Assembly: GCA_033977485.1 (NCBI GenBank)
Contig: CM066998.1
Location: 31,869,501-31,933,500, forward strand
Source of the DNA: Hydrangea macrophylla
Lineage: Eukaryota; Streptophyta; Magnoliopsida; Cornales; Hydrangeaceae
DNA: 64,000 bases
Direction: 5' to 3'
This document shows positions 41,715 through 54,442 of the stretch, piece by piece. The position numbers were made by a program, and so were the translations under genes. The notes below the pieces were generated by a model, which was given only the letters and a program-made list of their open reading frames with translations, was not told where the DNA came from and did no database searches. Position 1 is the first letter of the stretch. The number at the start of each line of letters is the position of its first letter.

Positions 41715-44700
41715 TGTAGACACCCCATTTTGTCGGCTATCAGATTTAGGAGACCCATAGCTTGGTGGTTCACAATGATCGCAAAAGACTCAAAAGGACT
41801 CTCGGAAGCCAGCTCCATCTCTCGGAATGCTCAGAATGACCAAAATGCCCCTGAAGGCCCGAAAACTCCCAGAATTGGTCCCAAAGTTCTGAAAACATGC
41901 TATGTCGTAAGAAAAGCGATAAAATGAGTTTTTAAGATAAATCGGGTGAAATCGTCAGCTCCCAGAGACCCCCGGAAGTCCCGGAAGTTCCCGGAAAGTC
42001 CCCGTTGACCGGTTTGACTAGGTTTGACCAAGGTTTGATCAGGTTTGACCAAGTTTGACCAAAATCGTCCGAGTTCACCGGAATCATTCCAAATCATGAG
42101 AAAAGTATTAAAACGAGTTCCAAAAGAAAATCGAGCGAAAACATCAGCTCCCGGGAACTCCCGGAGGTTCCCAGAACTTCCCGGGAATCCCAGGTTTGAC
42201 CGGTTTGACTGAAATTTGACTTTGGGACCGGGGCACCGAAACAATTTTCAAATATTTTTCATAGATACTAGAGGTCAATAGCTTTCCAACGGTATATCGC
42301 ACATAATTTCTGGATTTAAAACGAATTTATTATGAATTTCCAAAGGCGAAAAAGGCGATCAAATCGGCTTTTGTCGCAAATACCGCAAAACTTTTCAAAG
42401 TGACCTATCCCCAAACTATTTTTTATGTAAAGTAGACTCCATTACCTTTCCAACGGTATATCACAATCCTAATTTGGAGTTCGTACGCATTTTCTGTGAA
42501 TTTCGGACGAAATAGGGCCTTTTCGCGAATACCGGAACTTCGGGGGGCCTAAACAACATTATCTGGACGAAGGGAGGAGCAGTGCCGCCGCGGCACTGGC
42601 CCACTGCCGTCGCGGCAGTGGCCCAGTGCCACCGCGGCACTCCCCTCCAGAACAGTCCATTTTTGTAATTAAGTTTGTGGTCCCATTTTGATTAATTAAA
42701 AGCCAAAACGACATAGTTTTATGATTTCAGATGTTTAGAGCCAATGGGAGTACTTTCTAAATCCCAAAAACACCCCAAGTTGGCCTATATAAACACCCCA
42801 TTACTCCTCATTTTAGGGGGGTCAAATGTGAGTTTTGGAAAAGTTTGGGAGAGAAAGTAGTAGAGATAAGGTTAGAGTAGAGAGAAAAGAAGCTTTCTTC
42901 TTTGATTTTCAAAACAAAAGTGAGTTCTAACTTTGTTTTTACTTCATTACTTCCATTTATTTCAACATTCAATACTCCCAACCACCATTTTAGTGAGCAT
43001 TCAAGAGAGTGGAAGCTTCTTCCATGTCTAGTGTCATTACATATGAGTGATATACCAATCTACAAGTCTCATGCTTCATGAATATCATCTATTGATTATC
43101 ATCTACTTGCTTGTTTATTTATTGTTCATCTCTTCTTATCCCATTTCTTTTTATTTTCTTTATTTACTTACTAGTTCATCATCATCTAAGTGATGACATG
43201 AAGTTTGGGGTGAGTGAATCCTCATGGATAGTAGCTCTTGACCTCAAAAACATGTTTGATAGATGATGACCATAACCTCAATACTTCCAAGGTATTCTTG
43301 GAATGTATTAAAGTTATGTCCAAAAACAAAATAAATCTCTCCAACAATCTTGGAGGTTCTTAAATGATGAGTTTGATGTAGGCATTCTAAGTGGCTATGA
43401 TCCTTATTGAGTTTTGAAAACATGTTTTCAAAACATCTATTTCAAAACCCCTCTCAATCCCTCTCATTTGGTTTCAAGAAACAAAACCTTGTTTTCTCCA
43501 AAATCTTCAAAATAATGAGTCAAAACAGTGAATGAGTTGAGTTCAAAGATTTTTCTAGAACACAATACTCAACATATGGATACAAGGCCACTTGAAAAGT
43601 CTTCCTAACTCATTGGAGAACACCCATGATTTTTGGTTTGACTTGGAAGTACTTGGAAATGGTCCATTTGGGTCCCAACATTCCTTCCAAACATTCTGTT
43701 TTTGCTGTCACAGCAGCAAGGTCAACTTACGACCTCTTTTCCAGAAAACTTTTCCAAAATGGGTGGTACTAACTTATTTTTCTCTTAAAATTCAATGTCT
43801 TAGGAAACTTTCTGTATAAAATGGGCCTCTAGATCATTCTCTTTCATTTTCTAAGATTTTCTAACATTTCAGTCGACAGTATGAACTCTGTTTCTGAGTG
43901 ACCTCTATTGTTTATATAATTTCTCTCAATCTGTGATAGCTATTCAAGATTGGCCTTTTGGGTTGTGTTCTATACATAATAAGGAACATCTCCATAAAAA
44001 ATCATGCATTAAAAATTCCCTAACCCCTCTTTTCAAATTCCAAAAGATCATGCTACTGTTCTGTCCACTATTCACAGCAAGTATACTTTAACTTTCATTC
44101 TTTGATTTGATGCTTATATGCATTCCAAATTAGTTCATATCTTAGGAAGTAGTTCATACTACATTTGTACATATCCCATGTTAATTTCATTCATCCATTC
44201 ATACACATTTTAGACTTCTAAGCCATTCTAGAAATCCATGCACACAAAACACACTACAACCTTTGCACACTTTAGATACATACATTGCATTCATGCAAGA
44301 TTTGGGGTTTTTGTAACTCTTAATCTAAGGAGATTATAAGGAATGATCACGATCATACGTTCATGCTTCCCCTTTGATCTAATCATCCTTTCTCATCCGT
44401 CCCGGGGATTGAGAGATCTTCTTTTCTCAAAGAATAACATGCATCATACTAGCTTGTTAAGCATATTTCGATTTCTTTGTTTATTTGTTTCAAGAACAAT
44501 TCATGTCCCCTTTAGATTAGGAAAACTTGATTAATTGATATATGATTAGACGATTTTTCCTAGGTTTATTTGTGTGATCTTTCACTTCACATTGCATGAT
44601 ATTTGGCTTAGATCTTATGAATGATATCTTATCTTTAGATCTTTCATTTCAAGTTTCTTATGTGATGTAATATACTATCATAGTATTATTTGTCGAATCA

Positions 44701-45007
44701 AACATAGTATAAGATCATTATTTGGATGCTAATTGAGGCCCGTCAAAAGACGGGGCGAGTTGAGGGTGTTTTAGTCATGACAAAGGCTCCTTCATCTCTC
44801 GTACCAAAACCCCGAACCGAGTTCTTTGGTTATGAAGGGCCGGTGCCCTTTATCCATTTGGGTGAGTCAAAATTAGGTTTCTTGGTTCCTTAAAGACCAA
44901 GTGGCGACTCTGTATCTGTTTTCAACAGACCTGTTTTCTTTCTTTGATTCAAATCAATTTCCAAACAATCTCAAACAAGAGAAGTGGTCCGATTCCCGGT
45001 ATCCACA
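41715..45007 (+). repeat. Element 1 3' LTR (3293 bp)
   Basis: Begins TGTAGACACC after the purine tract and ends TATCCACA, followed by the ATCCC duplication (45008-45012). It differs from the 5' LTR by about 34 substitutions and one extra 21-bp palindrome unit at 42581-42641 (three units against two). TATA box at 42786-42793. Confidence 0.95.
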
Positions 45008-45012
45008 ATCCC

Positions 45013-46655
45013 AAGGTTCATCATAAGGATAATTGATCTAACGCAACTAATGGTAGAAAATAGTGGGTTTACTCAAAAGGAGTTAAATTAGAAAGATGAA
45101 TATAATTACTCAGCCTTACATGGTTTTAATTTATAACGTACGCAGGGTCAGAGATGCATTTCTTCAACGTGTTGATGGAACATCGATGTTGTAAACCTGA
45201 AACGTGTCTTCCCTTGGTAGGCCCTATGCGATCTGATCATTGGCTTGAAGGTGGAATGCAGTACTCATCTTCACTAATGTTTGCGGTGCGAGTCGTTCGT
45301 TGTGATTAAACATGGTCGATGTCAGCAGTCTAGGAGGTTGTTTGATTTGTTGAAGGCATGTTCTATTCTTGCGTCTTCCATCGCCTTGGGTTAAGTCAAT
45401 ATCTCTTGTGCTCCTTGTAGTAGGGTTGACCTTGGTAGTGTAGCAGGTTGTGGCTTGAGTGGTCTAAAAAGTGATTCTGAATGGACGATATGGAGGTGTC
45501 TAAATAACTCGTTTCCATAGTCACTTGTGCTTGTGCCGTCAGGGGTCTTCCATAAGCCTTGTATCAGTCTTCCAAATACACTGGTGGGATCGATCTCCTT
45601 AGGTATTATGTTGCTTAGCCTTCTGGACTGGTCCTCAGTTGTTTGAGATGATTCATCCATTGCAGAGATCGAGAAGATTCTTCTGTTCCTACGTATGAGT
45701 TCGTGTCTATAAGGTTTCTATCATACCTTATGTGAAGCAATCATAACCTGTTATATTTCACATTATGGTTATCATTATAATCCCAGAAGCTAGAATACAA
45801 TGATTGAAACGATTGAACAGATTGACCCAAAATGAAGCCGAGTCCGAAAAGACAGATTAATCCTCATAGATAGAAGTATAATAGTAGAATGATGTGATCT
45901 ATTCAAAAATAAAATGTAAATCTAACAATAATAGGATGACTGATTACTATGGAAGTAATCGTAGTATCTCAAGATTTGTAGGAAATGAATGTAACTGATG
46001 GCATAAGGCCTTCAACGAATGAAATAAGAGTTAGGTATTTCATAAGTGAAATAGTCCAAACGAAACCCTACTGATAAAGAATATGGTACCACCTGAGAGA
46101 GACAATAAGAGGTCAAGATGTACAGAGAGTACAACATTTTTGAGTTCCTAACAAAACAAGAATAGAGAACTCATTTAGAATTATTTCAAATGAAATGAAC
46201 TTGTGAGAATTTGTTCAAGGGATAATAAGTCAAAAAGAATGACTTTGCAGTATTAGTAATCAAATTTATTTAGAATAATTTCAAAGACAGTGAGCTTTCA
46301 AGATTTAAGTTCAAAGAATAATAAGTCAAAATAATGACTTTCCAGTACTAGTGATCGAACTTGTTCTCAAAAGAATTTGTCAAAAATCGGATGATCAAGG
46401 TACATACTCAAGAATTGTTGACTGGGGCATTAAAACAAAATCAAGGAAATGAATTACTTATCAAGGAGTGTATCACAATAATTATTGACGGTAATCGGAG
46501 CCACTTTACAAAATATAGAGGTACCATTTTCAGAAGAAATGGCCATTAGAATAGAAGACATCGATTTGCTCAAAAGGAGTGGAATGAGCATAAAGGATGT
46601 AACTGCTTACTATGGTACTCCCTTACCATATCTAAGGTAAAGTCTGCCTATCTTA
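45013..46655 (-). other. Decayed gag region of element 2, second part
   Basis: Resumes element 2 after the nested insertion. A minus-strand frame at 45391-45660 (89 codons, with QGLWKTPDGTSTSDYGNEL) may be a gag remnant but I do not recognise it. Short hairpins of the form aataagtcaaaa...tgactt recur at 46225-46345. Confidence 0.4.
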
Positions 46656-47348
46656 TTATCTATTAAGGCCCTCTAAGAACTCCTCAGGATCCTCCTCCTC
46701 CTCCTCGATGGCAACTGGATCTGCTTTGTGGTTCTGCTCAGGCATCGGTATCATCTTGTCCAAATCAACTAGTGGTGCTGGATGGTCGTGTACATCATCT
46801 CCTGCTCTTTGAAGATCGTCTACTGGGTCAACCTCCTCGATCGGCTCGTCGTTGCTACTTGCCGGATTATCCTCAATTGTCAGGTCATCGTCGTCATCTG
46901 TGTTGTCACCATTAGATGGGTCGTCTGCTGAGTGGTCACTGCCTGCAGAATCCTCTCCACTCGCTATGTCGTCGTCGCTATCTGTATCCATTGGATCTGA
47001 ATCAGCATTTGGCTCTGGTATGGGCTCGAGTGAGAATGGAAGTGTTGGTGCGGTCATGATAATCGGGAAGAGTATATCGTGATATAGTGCCTCGTGATGA
47101 GCCATGCTGATAGGCTCCTGGCGAATAAGTACGGTAGTCTCTGAAGCATGGATCGACTCGGGCTGAACTTGATCCGGATACTGCAATGTATCGGTAAGCA
47201 CAGCTCTCCATATGTCCTCCTCCAAGATATGCCTTGCCCTCTACCAGATCTGCTGTCAATATAGTACAGGGTCGACAGGCTGGATACGACCGTCGCGATT
47301 ATAGTGACCTCCGAAATCATCATGAACGAAGCTCGACTCCATAGTCAT
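46656..47348 (-). pseudogene. Acidic 5' ORF of element 2, two in-frame stops
   Basis: On the minus strand a frame from an ATG at 47346-47348, 98 bases after the primer-binding site, reads MTMESSFVHDDFGGHY and reaches a TGA (47256-47258) and a TAG (47241-47243). It then stays open for about 195 codons (EEDIWRAVLTDTLQYPDQV, then long Asp/Glu/Ser-rich stretches) to the stop at 46656. The open part could start at the ATG at 47223-47225. The mature segment is strongly acidic, with no zinc knuckle or capsid motif that I recognise, so it is either the diverged N-terminus of gag or an accessory ORF. It is first in the element, where gag is expected. Confidence 0.5.
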
Positions 47349-47445
47349 GCAAGAGGAGCTAACTTAGTGTCAGTACTAATACGAGGTAAATTTTAGGCTC
47401 GTAACTTAAGGTGTAGGACAATCAGTGAGCGCGTCTAAACCTAAA

Positions 47446-47457
47446 GCTCTGATACCA
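47446..47457 (-). other. Primer-binding site of element 2
   Basis: Minus strand reads TGGTATCAGAGC eight bases inside the LTR, the standard initiator tRNA-Met complement used by many plant LTR elements. It fixes the element's orientation as minus. Confidence 0.92.
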
Positions 47458-47465
47458 AAAATCCC

Positions 47466-50400
47466 TGTCACGCCCCGAAGTAACAAAAATAGGGAAAAAT
47501 AAATTTCCTTTATGGGTTCGTAGACACGTGACTGGTTGTGAGTGTCACCTGATTGTCCAAACATGCTTATAACAATAATGTGATATGGGAAAGTGACTAG
47601 GTTCAGCGGAAGCAGAAATTTAAAACATCCAAGTCTTACATCAGTAGTATATTACAGGCCAAAAAGATATCCAAAAGATACATATTACAGGACCAGCTAA
47701 ACTATTACATCACTAACATAATAATAATAACAGAACTATAACAAAAGAAAAGCTCCAAAGTCTTCAGTTGGCGAAACCGTAGCCTTCCTCGTAGTAATCT
47801 TCACTAGCATAGTCTTTAGTAGTAAAGTCAGCATCTTGATAATAGTCGGCTCTGTCTGGACCTGCAAAGGCTGGACGTGGAAGGTCCAGCGACATGAAAA
47901 GCCATTAGCGGTTAAGCTAAGTGAGGGTCCCCTTAAGGTTACCACCACTTAAGGTAAGTTATTCTTCATCTCTTCTTATTTCTCGAAACCATATCTCGTT
48001 CATCATTTCTTATTCTCGATACTATGTCTTGTTCGTCTTTTCTCATTCTCAAAACCATGTCTTATTTAAACCCAATCATTCTTTTTGAAACTTAACCCAG
48101 AACTGAACTGACCAATGACATTGACTGAAAGAAGCCTTAACTCTAAACGCATTTACTGGTCAAGAAAGAACAACACTCAACAATGAATAGATAACTGTCG
48201 CCCAACTGGTACTCAAACTGTCTCCCAAATGGCATAAGTGTGCGGGACATTAACAATCTCTTGGTCGAACACGTCATGCCGATCCTCAGGTAGCGCGCAC
48301 GTTACCGAACACGTCATGCCGATCCTTAGAGGGTACAGGAAATTAATAATCACTTGGACGAACACGTCATGCCGATCCTCAGGTCACCCGTACATAACCG
48401 AACACGTCATGCCGATCCTCAGTCCAAGAGTGCGGAAAAATAATCAACCACTTGATCGAACACGTCACGACGATCCTCAGGTCATCCGCACTTAACCGAA
48501 CACGTCATGCCGATCCTCATATCAAGGAACAAAACATAACTCACCAATCGACTCCATGGAATAATCGAGAGACCAACTTTGCAAGAATTATCCAAACACG
48601 ACACAAAAGTTCACGAATCAAATCTGTTATCGAAGATTTTATCGTTATTTTACGCGTTCGCACGTTTCGTAGTTTAGTTCATTAATATCATCCATTTCTA
48701 ACCGTTAATATTTCGCTATACGTCTGACATTCCGTTTTCCTCTCAATATACTTACGATGGAAACTTTTCCGATCACTTATCAACGCAATAATCATGCCAT
48801 ACAATATACTTATAGTTTGGATATGAAATTTCAACGGTCATTAGACTATATTTATAACAATAGAAAACATAGCACATAGCTCATGGATTTATAACGTGAA
48901 TTTAATACCAATACACACATAGACGAAACCCTTAACATACTCACCTATGTGATAGCACTACCATAGTACGAGATTTTCATAACAACACATGTACCGGAAA
49001 ACTAGCATCAACAATTAACACCATGCATAAACAAAACATTATACAAAAAGCTGTACAATATGCCAAGATACATTTTCACTGTGTTGACTGAATTAACATG
49101 ATTTATTTGGGCATGATAAATTGCTTTGTAGATTAAACTCAAAACTAAAACATTATAGATAATAGGAATATCTTCATGTACAAAAAAAATCTATCTTCAA
49201 TAACATTTTTGAGCTACTCAAACTATTTATTTTACAAGACATTTCTTATATCTCGGACTGTTCTGTCCCAGATTTATAGTACTGCATTGTACGTGAATTT
49301 CACCTATAAAGGAGGGGTTTTTAGACTGAGCTATAGAAGGGTTATTTGTAGATAAATGAGATATCTTTCTCCATAAAAAAACTCTAGCTTAATTCTCATT
49401 TTTGAGCTGCACAAAACATTCATTTTACTAAACTATGTTCTGCTGAAAGTTTCAGTTTCTCAGATTTATAACACTGCGTTGTACATGCATTTAACCCATG
49501 AAGGAGTGATTTCTAGACTGAGATATAGAAGAGTTATTTGTAGATATATGAGTTAGATTTTACGACAAAAACACCTAGCTTAATTCGGATTTTTGAACTG
49601 CATAAAACATTCATTTTACTAAACTATGTTCTGCTGAGAGTTTCAGTTTCTCAGATTTATAACACTGCGTTGTACATGCATTGCACCCATGAAGGAGTGA
49701 TTTCTAGACTGAGCTATAGAAGAGTTATTTGTAAATAAATGAGTTAGCTTTTTACTACAAAAAACCTAGCTTAATTTGGATTTTTGAGCTGGACAAACAT
49801 TCATTTTATTAAACTATGTTCTGCTGAGAGTTTCAGTTTCTCAGATTTATGGATTTGTCTTGCATGTCATGAAAACTTCAACACAACAACATCAAACTTC
49901 TACTAAACATTAGTACAAATTATATGTGTTCTAAATTGAGTTAGATTACTCACAATTACTCACAATTTACTCACAACAACTTGAAACTAAGCTTGGATTG
50001 TTGATTTGAGCTTGATGGAGCTTGAACTCAACTTCACTAGTGAACTTCTTCTCCATCTAACTTTCTATTTCTTCTCTCTTTTTCTCATGAACCACCCAAG
50101 TCCTAATTTTCTCTCCAAAAATTCAGATTGTGATCTAACTAAGAGAGTGTAGTGTGTGCATGTGCTTGTTTATATAGAATTTCCATGTGCTAGGTGTCCT
50201 TTGCATGTTGCATGCTTAGGACATGTGTCCATTAAGTGGACATGTGTCCAAGAGGGTGGCATGTGGTTGCCACATGGCCGACCATATGGGCCCACCTCGG
50301 GTTGTGTGCCACTTTCTCATTTTAAGTGCAAAAGTTCCTCGGTATGCGTGTCAGTCTTAAAGTACGTACAAACTGGTACTATTTCTAATGCCCAGGTCCG

Positions 50401-50551
50401 GGTACGGGACTAAGTTAAATCTTATTATAGTCGAGTCGGTATGGTTACTATAGGCTATATGGTAATAATACAACACGTCCATACCGTCACGTAATTAAAA
50501 TAATAATATAATAATTTAATGGGTCCAATACAGAAAATTACAGGTGTTGCA
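47466..50551 (-). repeat. Element 2 5' LTR (3086 bp)
   Basis: Collinear with 19790-23051; starts (minus) TGCAACACCTG and ends GCGTGACA. It has four copies of the 191-bp tandem unit (49187-49860), the ACGTCA box array at 48266-48520, and a TATA box at 50169-50177. It has one small extra direct repeat near 50229 (acatgtgtcc twice). TATAT follows at 50552-50556. Confidence 0.92.
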
Positions 50552-53051
50552 TATATACTTGAGTTTTGGGAGAGAGAGAAGAATCATATAGAAAATTGAG
50601 AAGAAGAGAAGAATTTCTTGAAGAATTGGAAGAACTTTGAGAAGAATTTAAAGATCTTGGAAGAGCTTCACAAGAAATTGAAGAATTCTTTGAGGTCATA
50701 GAGGTAACCTCTTAATCCTTGGTAGAGTTAGGACAATTCAATCACAAGTTCATAGTTCTAGGAACTTTACACATTTTCAAAACCTCTCTTCTTACCCCAT
50801 TTCATCACACACCACTTAGAACTTGTCATTGAATCTCGTAATATTTCATTGATTTGGATCTAATTACTGCCTTGGATTTAAGATAAATTCAATTTTGAAG
50901 AGTTTGTATTCCTAGTGTCTCCAAATAAACTTTGATTTCTTATTTCTATTATTTCTCATAAGGCTCATGAGATTTTACATATCTTAGTGAGCCTCTTTGA
51001 GTTTTGATTCCTTAGTTTCCTATGATCTTATGATCCATATGGATATTAAAATGAATCATGGTCCTAATCTACACATAATTAGTGAGATTCAAGTCTTAAC
51101 CCATGACTTGGACCTCCTCATTAAGAATCTTATGGAATTCTTACTATATTCCAATGAGGTTTGAGTAGATTTAAACTTCATTTAGTCTCCAATGACCATC
51201 AAATGGTAGGAGAAATACTTTAGTTTGAGTCTATCTCTATGGCTTAGACTAATCTCTTCCTTGGGCTTTGAGAAGTTCTTCATACTTTATCCAAAACTTA
51301 CATGTATGTGTGTCTTTAGCCTCCCATGACCATCAAGTGGTAGGAGTAATGATTTGAACTCAAGTTTTGATTCATGAGTTTGAGTTCATTGTTTGGGATT
51401 TTGTGAGATTCACTTCATACTTCATCAAAAGTCCATAAGTGTAAAGATGTCCTTAGTCTTCAATGACCATTAAATGGTAGAAGAAGTGATTTGGTTTAAG
51501 CCCAACATTATGATTTAATAGTTGAGGTCAACCAACAAAGTTGAACTAGCAAAATGAAAACAGTGGGTTCACAAACTCTTTTCGATCAAAGATTTTTAGT
51601 TCGAAATCTAACTGTTGAAATCAAGTGAAACCAACGGGAAAGTGTTAATAACACAATGTTCTACCGCTGTAATTTTTGTTTTAAGGTAGTTTCATGTTTA
51701 AAATGGTTTGGTCATGAGTTTTATGAAGTAACAATAATCTGCCCAGAATTTCAGCACAGCAACATTCTTTTGGAATAAATAAATCGGGATTTTAATAAAG
51801 TTTTCATGACCTTTAATAATTTTTTCTAAGAATCTTAATGTGGTAGGAAGGTTCCCTAAAAAGAATGAAGCAATTCAGATTTGTTTGCTATTTTTAAAAA
51901 ATCATACAAGATCTCTGGACAGAGAGTTGTAAAATCCTGAGTGAGGTCTAGTATTTTCCGTATTTCCGGAGATCTAACCGTTCAAATCTCGATTTTCATT
52001 TTGGGATAGAAACTAGACTCATAGAGGCATAACATATCCAAAAATCATTAAGATCCAACTGTTGGAAGTATTTTATATCTATTTTGTAAGATCTGGTCTG
52101 CTCTCTGTAATTCACAAAAAAAAAACTGCTACTGTTTTTGTCTAATCTTATTTATTTCAACTCAAATGGTTCCCTAATATCTTGGGACCCAAATCATGTT
52201 TTGAATAATGATAATTTAGCTTAAATCCAGAGGTTAAGTGATCCAAATTTGTGAATAAATCCATGTTTTATTCTTATTCACATTCATTCATTTCATGTAC
52301 ATCAATGCCTATGATTAGGACTAGCTATTGAATAAAGTTGGATTTCATGCTTAATAGATCTAAGCTAGAGAATTGGGATTGATTTTTTGATATCATATTA
52401 TTATGTGAAGCATGTGGACTAATCTTTGTTTTGTAGCGCATTTGAGGTACAATTTCTCATCTCTTCTCCGGTTTATTTACTTCAATTGATTTTAATTGAT
52501 TTTCGACTCCATGTGCGACACCTTAGCTTAGGTTTTGCCTTATGTGAATATGTGAATTAGAGACCTTTTCTTAGGCTTTGTATTTTCTGTATGCATTGCA
52601 CGTTTCCATTTCGCGGCTGGAACCCGGGTAAGTTCTCTAGTTCCTTTATTGCATATCATGTTGCTTGCTACTTGAATTACGTGGCTTATGAATGATATTT
52701 TGTCATTAGCAATTTTACACCATTTCCAACATGCTTGTGTAATGTATATGTACATATGTATTAATTGAGGGTATGCGTAGATTATTAATTTGATTAAAAA
52801 AGGATGTTGAGTAGAGGCCTATCGTGAGATAGGATGAAAGGGGGTGTTTTAGTCCGCCGGGCTCCTTCCCCTTTCATTCCATAATCCCCGGACCCAGTTT
52901 ATCTTTGGTTTCGCAAAAGATCAGTTTGCTTTAAAATGGTTTCTTAATTTTCCTTTTAAAAATTAAGTGGCGACTCATTTGTTTTTGAATTTGGAATTCG
53001 AAAAAAAATGTTTTAAAAACAAAAGTGGGCCCAAATGCCGGCATATCCACA
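50552..53051 (+). repeat. Element 3 5' LTR, second part
   Basis: Continues the LTR interrupted at 19789, with TATAT (50552-50556) being the duplicated target. The last 250 bases (aggcctatcgtgagatagg, gtgttttagtc, aagtggcgactc, catatccaca) match the end of the element 1 LTR in order. A gaccatcaaatggtaggag segment recurs at about 51188, 51328 and 51465. Confidence 0.85.
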
Positions 53052-53054
53052 ATC

Positions 53055-53072
53055 TGGCGACTCTGTTGGGGA
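53055..53072 (+). other. Primer-binding site of element 3
   Basis: TGGCGACTCTGTTGGGGA, three bases after the LTR end and one base different from that of element 1. Confidence 0.8.
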
Positions 53073-54442
53073 CCAAACCCAGAATCTCTGGTTTCGCAGA
53101 CCAGAATTTTGATTTTGGGTTCACTCGAGGATTAGACTTGAAAGCATCCTTTTAATCAAATTAATTAATTTTTTTTTGTGCCCGTTGCATTGCACTTGCA
53201 TGTCTCGCCAGTCAATTGCACGGAACTATGACCTTGGAGGCTCGGGGCAACCCGGTCGGTCAAGCCATCATGGGGCCGTGTGATCACCCTTGATCTCGTA
53301 CCATGTTTTGGTATATGAAGCATCCTATCGGGTGTGTGTCAAGGGTCCCTTATTTGACCAAAACCCGGCCTTTGCATGGTAACTTCCATAGAACCTTTCG
53401 ATCTTAGAAAATCAATTCTTGATTAGGATTTATGTGCTAGGGAGTTTTGTATGCCCGAAAGGGATTACTTGAGATGATGACGATGCTTACTTGATAAAAG
53501 ATGTGTAACCTCTTAATCACTTTTGAGCAATTCCTTTTCATGTCCTATGACATTTAAGAATAAGCCGAATCTTGATTATAAGATTACATCTCTTGTATCA
53601 TGTTTAGCTAAGCATCATTGACCTTGTATGCATCCGAATTCATGAAGAGTACGACAACAATCCGATCATGAGATCCTCCTACCCAAAGAATTTTAAATAC
53701 GTTTTTTTGGAAGCAAATACATTTTTTGCTATCTTTATTCCAAGGTATTCAATCGTTCTTTCAAAAATCTTTGGAGTTCACTTTTTGATTATAATTTGAA
53801 GTCAACCATCTTTGAATGGAGAACCCAAAATTCTTGGAAGATTTTGAAAATTTTCACTAACTAAAAAAAATGCTTTTACAAAGCAAAATTTTGACCCAAT
53901 CACCTTTTGGTTAAAGAATATAAAACAAAAAATCTCTGCAATTAAAGAAATCATTTTTAAATGAATTTCAAAGAAAAGTTTCAACCCAATCATCTTTTGT
54001 TGAGAAATGTTGTTACCTTCTAAGGAAAGCTTCTTAAGAATTTGAAAGACCCCATCATCTGGGGGAAATACTTGTCAAATGGATTTCAAAAATTCTAAAA
54101 TTTTCAAACCTTGAAGGGATAAAGGGGATCACAATGAAAGGAGAAATTAGCACACTCAACATGGATGAGGATTTTATGTGCTTATGTGTTTATGTGTTAG
54201 GATTAGATTTTTTCATTTTATTTGGCATATAGAATAGGCACACACACACATGCATCGCATCCGCATGACATATGAGCCATTCATAAGAATTCTACCAAGC
54301 ATTTTCAAAATAAATAAAGTTGTTCGAAAATTGATTAAAAATAAAAATGGTTGTAGGCAAGATAGCATTGGACACTAGGACAGTTTGGGTCAGGGATTCG
54401 AGTGCAAGGTTAGTATGAAGAGAGCCAGAGATAGAAAGAGAA
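53073..54442 (+). other. Untranslated leader of element 3
   Basis: AT-rich 1.4-kb leader without supported gene. The first part (gcccgttgcattgcacttgcatg, accttggaggctcgg, ggtatatgaagcatcc) is recognisably related to the leader of element 1; the 51-bp repeats of that leader are not present. Confidence 0.6.

Larger units (their letters stand above)
24549..45007 (+). mobile_element. Element 1: nearly complete Tat-like Ty3/gypsy retrotransposon (20.5 kb) with antisense PMD genes
   Basis: LTRs 24549-27820 and 41715-45007 (TGTAGACACC to TATCCACA) flank a 13.9-kb interior, and ATCCC is duplicated on both sides (24544-24548, 45008-45012). Primer-binding site TGGCGACTCTGCTGGGGA lies 3 bp after the left LTR and a purine tract aaagaggggcaaac abuts the right LTR. 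The plus strand carries gag, aspartic protease, G-patch, RT, a degenerate RNase H, a second archaeal-type RNase H and integrase; the second RNase H before integrase is the hallmark of the Tat lineage. About 6 kb between pol and the 3' LTR holds repeats and two antisense genes. By eye the LTRs differ at about 34 sites over 3.27 kb plus one 21-bp unit, so insertion was recent. Confidence 0.95.
19790..50551 (-). mobile_element. Element 2: Tekay/Del-type Ty3/gypsy retrotransposon, minus strand, pol-deleted, containing element 1
   Basis: Two long terminal repeats (19790-23051 and 47466-50551), read on the minus strand, start TGTAACACCTG or TGCAACACCTG and end GGGCGTGACA. A perfect 5-bp target duplication TATAT flanks it (19785-19789 and 50552-50556). 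Minus-strand order: 5' LTR 47466-50551, primer-binding site at 47446-47457 complementary to initiator tRNA-Met, an acidic ORF, decayed gag, two CCHC knuckles (23371-23490), the last codons of pol (near 23064-23090), a polypurine tract, and the 3' LTR. Protease, RT, RNase H and integrase are missing, so it is non-autonomous. The LTR style and the FEDEI-like pol end suggest the Tekay/Del chromovirus lineage, by recall. Confidence 0.88.
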
